Shown: positions 61,115 through 64,000 of the stretch, piece by piece
Layout of the letters: each line of letters starts with the position of its first letter
Position numbering within the stretch: position 1 is the first letter of the stretch
NCBI GenBank assembly: GCA_934630705.1
Contig: CAKTWP010000004.1
Coordinates: forward strand, 62,001 to 126,000
Source: an uncultured Clostridia bacterium
GTDB lineage: Bacteria; Bacillota; Clostridia; Christensenellales; Aristaeellaceae
Direction: 5' to 3'
Length of the DNA: 64,000 nt
Position numbers and translations under genes: made by a program
The notes under the pieces: generated by a model
Seen by the model: the letters and a program-made list of their open reading frames with translations, nothing else
What the model was told of the DNA's origin: nothing
Database searches by the model: none

Positions 61115-63934
61115 ATGTACACCCGATGCGATTGGCTGCGGCGAATGATCGCCTGTATTTTGTGCGCCGGCCTGCTTGCGGCGGCGCTGCCTGCGCCCGT
61201 GCTGGCGGATACGCTTCGTGCCGCGCCCCTGTCCAGCGGCCAGAGCCGAAATGGCATGGTGCGCATCTCCCTCAGCTCGCTGGGCACGCCCTCCGCGCTG
61301 AAGCTGACAGTTTACGGCAGCTACACGGTGAACGGCCAATCCTCCATGCAATTGGAAAGCGGCGCTTCGGTGACGGTGAATTTCAGCAGCGCCACCGGCA
61401 GGCTCACCCTGACCGCCGGGGGCGTGACCCGGGATATGGGCTCGGCGTTCAAGCTGCGCCGCCATGTGTCCGACGGGCAAAGCGGCATCAAAGTGGCCCA
61501 GGGGCGGGTGCCGGGCAATCTGTATCCCGGCGATTTTTCCTTCGTGGTGCGCCCCGCCTCCAGCGGCGGTTACCGTCTTTACACCATCGCGTATATTTAT
61601 ATAGAAGATTATCTTTACGGCGTGCTTCCCTATGAAATGGGCAACAGTTCCGGGCCGGAGGCCCTCAAGGCCCAGGCGGTGGCCGCCCGCACATATACCC
61701 TTCGGGCCATGAACGCCTCCGCCTCCGGGCTGTACGACGTGGTGGATACCACCTCCGATCAGGTTTACAACGGCACGCCCTCCGGCAACGCCAATTGCAA
61801 AGCCGCCGTGGATGCGACCAGGGGCATTGTGGCCACCAATAACGGCGCGCTGACCGCCACCTATTATACCGCCTCCAACGGCGGCCAGACCGAATCCATC
61901 AAAAATGCCTGGGGCTCCAATTCCTATTCCTATCTGACCGTGAAAGACGACCCCTACGATCTGGCCAATCCCAATTCCCGGGTCAAATCCTTTTCTGTCA
62001 GCGCGTCCGGCACGCCGGGAGGCACCATCGGCACGCTACTGAGCAGCAAAGCGGCCAAGGCCTTTGGCAGCGGTGCGATCATTTCCGGGATCAGCGACGT
62101 GCAGGCCCATACGCCCAAATACGCCGCCCCCAGCCGGCTGTATACCAAGCTCAGCTTCACCGTTTCCTATACCCTGAACGGCCAAAGCAATACGGGCACG
62201 CTGACCTTTGATATTTTCAGCGAGCTGGAATCTCAGCTTGGCATGAGCATCAACAGCATGAAAAACGAGCTCTGGTCCGTATCCCGCACCGCCGGCGGCT
62301 TCACGGTTTCCGCCCGGCGCTATGGCCACGGCCTGGGCATGAGCCAGCGGGGCGCCATGCAGATGGCCAGCCAGGGCTACACTTACGATCAGATTCTGGG
62401 CTTCTATTACGAGGGCTGCACCCGCACCCAGTATACCTTCACCCGCTCCATCCTCAGTGCCGTGGTAGACGGCCAGGAAAGCGGCGAACAGATCACCACC
62501 GAGCTGCCTGCCGACCTTTCTCCTTCCCCCTCCGCCACCCCGTCCTATGCCGGCCCGCAGGCCCGGGTGACCACCCAGAGCGGATCGCTGAATCTGCGCG
62601 CCGCCACCTCGGACGCAGCCCGGGTGCTGACCACCATCCCCCAGTATGCTGTGATTCCGATTCTGGACCGGGGAGATGTCTGGTGCCGCACCAGCTATAA
62701 CGGCCAGGCGGGCTATGTGATGACCAAATTTCTGACCTTCCTGTCAGGCGGAGAGCCTACACCCATCCCCACCCCTTCCGCCCCTGCGCCCACCTCTGCG
62801 CCTGCGGAAAGCGGGCTCTATGCCCGTGTGACCACTGTGAAGGGCTCCCTGAATCTTCGAGCGCTGCCGGAAGCGTCGGCGCAGATTCTGCGCACGATTC
62901 CCCAATATGAAACCATTCAGGTGCTCCATCGCGGCAGCAGCTGGTGTCAGGTCACCTATGGCGGATACACCGGCTATGTGATGACCTCCTTCCTCACCTT
63001 CCTTTCTAATCCCGTTACCGCCGCGCCTGCCGCCACGGAAACCCCATCCGCGCTTCCCACGCCCACCCCTGTCCCCACGGCCGTTATCAATCCCGGTGCC
63101 GGGCAGACGGCATGGGTGAACACGATTCAGGGCTCCCTGAACCTGCGGCAGCTGCCCCGGGATACCGCCCGGGTGCTGTGCGCCATTCCCCAGAATGCCG
63201 CCGTGACCGTGCATCAGCGGGGCACGATCTGGTGCCGGGTCACCTATAATGGATACACCGGCTATGTGATGACGGATTATCTCCGCTTTACCGGCGGTGA
63301 GCAAACGCCCACGCCTGCCACAGCAGTTCCTGCCACGCCCATTCCCGTCACCCAGCCGCCCGTTACCCAGGCTCCAGCCCCCGCGCCCCAGCCCGGCGCA
63401 TCCCATACGACGGCCCTGGTGGCTACCCAGCAGGGCTCCCTGAATCTGCGGGAGTATCCCAGCGGCAGCGCCCGGGTGCTGCGGACGATTCCCCAGTACG
63501 CTACCGTGACCGTCTATCTGCAGGGCAGCGAATGGTGTCAGGTGGGCTATGCCGGCCAGACGGGCTATGTGATGCGCAAATTCCTGTCCTTCGCCGGGGA
63601 AAGCATCGGCGGAAATTCGGGCAGCTCCGCCGGCGCTCCGCCCACGGCGCGGCCCACTGCCCAGTCTACCGCGTCCGCCATCGATTATAATGCGCAGCTG
63701 GATCCCACCCTGAGGGAGCTGAAAACCCAGGTTTCCGGGCTGGTGAACCCCGACAGCGGAACTCGGGTGAATCTGCGGGTGGGCTGCTCCACAGATGCGG
63801 GCATCGTCACCTGGATTCGCAAGGGCGAGCATGTGATCATCACCGCCGTGGGCGAGGAATGGTGCGCGGTGCAATATGAAGGCATGAAGGGCTACTGCAT
63901 GCGAAAATATCTGGAGTTTGAATTGTATGAATAA
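61115..63934 (+). CDS. SpoIID-domain protein with five SH3 repeats
   Basis: 939 residues against about 340 for B. subtilis SpoIID. Signal peptide ending PVLA before DTL. The SpoIID core holds YGVLPYEMG near residue 168 (the Glu matching the lytic transglycosylase catalytic residue) and YGHGLGMSQRGAMQMA near residue 402. Then five SH3-like repeats (LNLRA...IPQY...WCRTSYNG pattern), joined by Pro/Thr linkers, at about 62560, 62815, 63105, 63410 and 63760. It probably cleaves peptidoglycan; housekeeping promoter and wall-binding repeats suggest a vegetative wall hydrolase as an alternative to spore engulfment. Confidence 0.85.
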   Translation: MYTRCDWLRRMIACILCAGLLAAALPAPVLADTLRAAPLSSGQSRNGMVRISLSSLGTPSALKLTVYGSYTVNGQSSMQLESGASVTVNFSSATGRLTLTAGGVTRDMGSAFKLRRHVSDGQSGIKVAQGRVPGNLYPGDFSFVVRPASSGGYRLYTIAYIYIEDYLYGVLPYEMGNSSGPEALKAQAVAARTYTLRAMNASASGLYDVVDTTSDQVYNGTPSGNANCKAAVDATRGIVATNNGALTATYYTASNGGQTESIKNAWGSNSYSYLTVKDDPYDLANPNSRVKSFSVSASGTPGGTIGTLLSSKAAKAFGSGAIISGISDVQAHTPKYAAPSRLYTKLSFTVSYTLNGQSNTGTLTFDIFSELESQLGMSINSMKNELWSVSRTAGGFTVSARRYGHGLGMSQRGAMQMASQGYTYDQILGFYYEGCTRTQYTFTRSILSAVVDGQESGEQITTELPADLSPSPSATPSYAGPQARVTTQSGSLNLRAATSDAARVLTTIPQYAVIPILDRGDVWCRTSYNGQAGYVMTKFLTFLSGGEPTPIPTPSAPAPTSAPAESGLYARVTTVKGSLNLRALPEASAQILRTIPQYETIQVLHRGSSWCQVTYGGYTGYVMTSFLTFLSNPVTAAPAATETPSALPTPTPVPTAVINPGAGQTAWVNTIQGSLNLRQLPRDTARVLCAIPQNAAVTVHQRGTIWCRVTYNGYTGYVMTDYLRFTGGEQTPTPATAVPATPIPVTQPPVTQAPAPAPQPGASHTTALVATQQGSLNLREYPSGSARVLRTIPQYATVTVYLQGSEWCQVGYAGQTGYVMRKFLSFAGESIGGNSGSSAGAPPTARPTAQSTASAIDYNAQLDPTLRELKTQVSGLVNPDSGTRVNLRVGCSTDAGIVTWIRKGEHVIITAVGEEWCAVQYEGMKGYCMRKYLEFELYE

Positions 63935-64000
63935 CGATCAGGGTTATTTGCGTCCCGGCGAACGCATCGACGATTTGCAGCTGTGCAATCTGCGGGTGAT
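63927..64000 (+). CDS. tRNA1(Val) (adenine37-N6)-methyltransferase-like, 5' end
   Basis: 24 residues visible: LRPGERIDDLQLCNLRV resembles the N-terminus of Firmicutes TrmN6/YfiC proteins. The start overlaps the SpoIID-like gene by 8 nt. The rest is outside the window. Confidence 0.6.
   Translation, partial: MNNDQGYLRPGERIDDLQLCNLRV

Noticed and set aside
1..64000. CRISPR arrays, insertion sequences, prophage or tRNA genes
   Set aside because: No direct-repeat array, transposase, integrase or cloverleaf was found on either strand.

Overview
This window reads as a chromosomal segment of a GC-rich member of the Clostridia (Bacillota). The evidence is the ctsR-mcsA-mcsB-clpC heat-shock operon, a T-box in front of ileS, CUT1 sugar ABC transporters of the LplB/YtcP type, the dnaG-rpoD-trmK-nif3 order, an A-type RNase P RNA, and the sporulation genes spoIVB and spoIID. 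An uncultured gut or rumen lineage near Christensenellales is a guess. I see no phage, insertion sequence, CRISPR array, tRNA or rRNA.

Layout. 1-12.9 kb is a carbohydrate region: the end of a GH105/GH88 unsaturated uronyl hydrolase, a GT4 glycosyltransferase, a DUF2264 protein, two sugar ABC transporters without their own ATPases, an AraC regulator and a CE15-like esterase. Together they suggest use of uronate-containing plant polysaccharides. 13.0-17.6 kb is the CtsR/McsA/McsB/ClpC operon on the minus strand. Divergent from it, 17.8-22.3 kb carries a spermidine/putrescine transporter (PotABCD) behind an XRE-cupin regulator and three evenly spaced operators. 22.6-26.5 kb holds an ECF sigma factor, its probable anti-sigma factor, an exported SH3-like protein and an SGNH-like protein. 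SpoIVB and a YbaK-type deacylase follow.

28.5-39.3 kb is one long minus-strand operon: rimP, nusA, ylxR, ylxQ, infB, rbfA, nrnA and truB, extended by a HAD phosphatase, an ABC permease and ATPase and a 3-hydroxyacid dehydrogenase, coupled by 4-nt overlaps from nrnA onward. A structured leader of about 245 nt precedes it. 39.4-45 kb has an EamA transporter, T-box-controlled ileS of the eukaryote-like class, and galE. 45.4-50.5 kb is a beta-mannoside cluster: ROK repressor, GH2 mannosidase, ROK kinase and SIS isomerase. 50.7-58.5 kb has rnpB, rsgA, a zinc-ribbon coiled-coil protein, nif3, trmK, rpoD, dnaG and dgt, all on the minus strand. The window ends with rubrerythrin, a C39-like protein, yebC, a very long SpoIID with SH3 repeats, and the start of a TrmN6-type methyltransferase.

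The signals that the gene list does not explain are: a family of five covarying hairpins downstream of unrelated genes; three 17-bp operators at exactly 35-bp steps before the polyamine operon; three solute-binding proteins lacking a lipobox; a terminator directly before rsgA; and the rimP leader.
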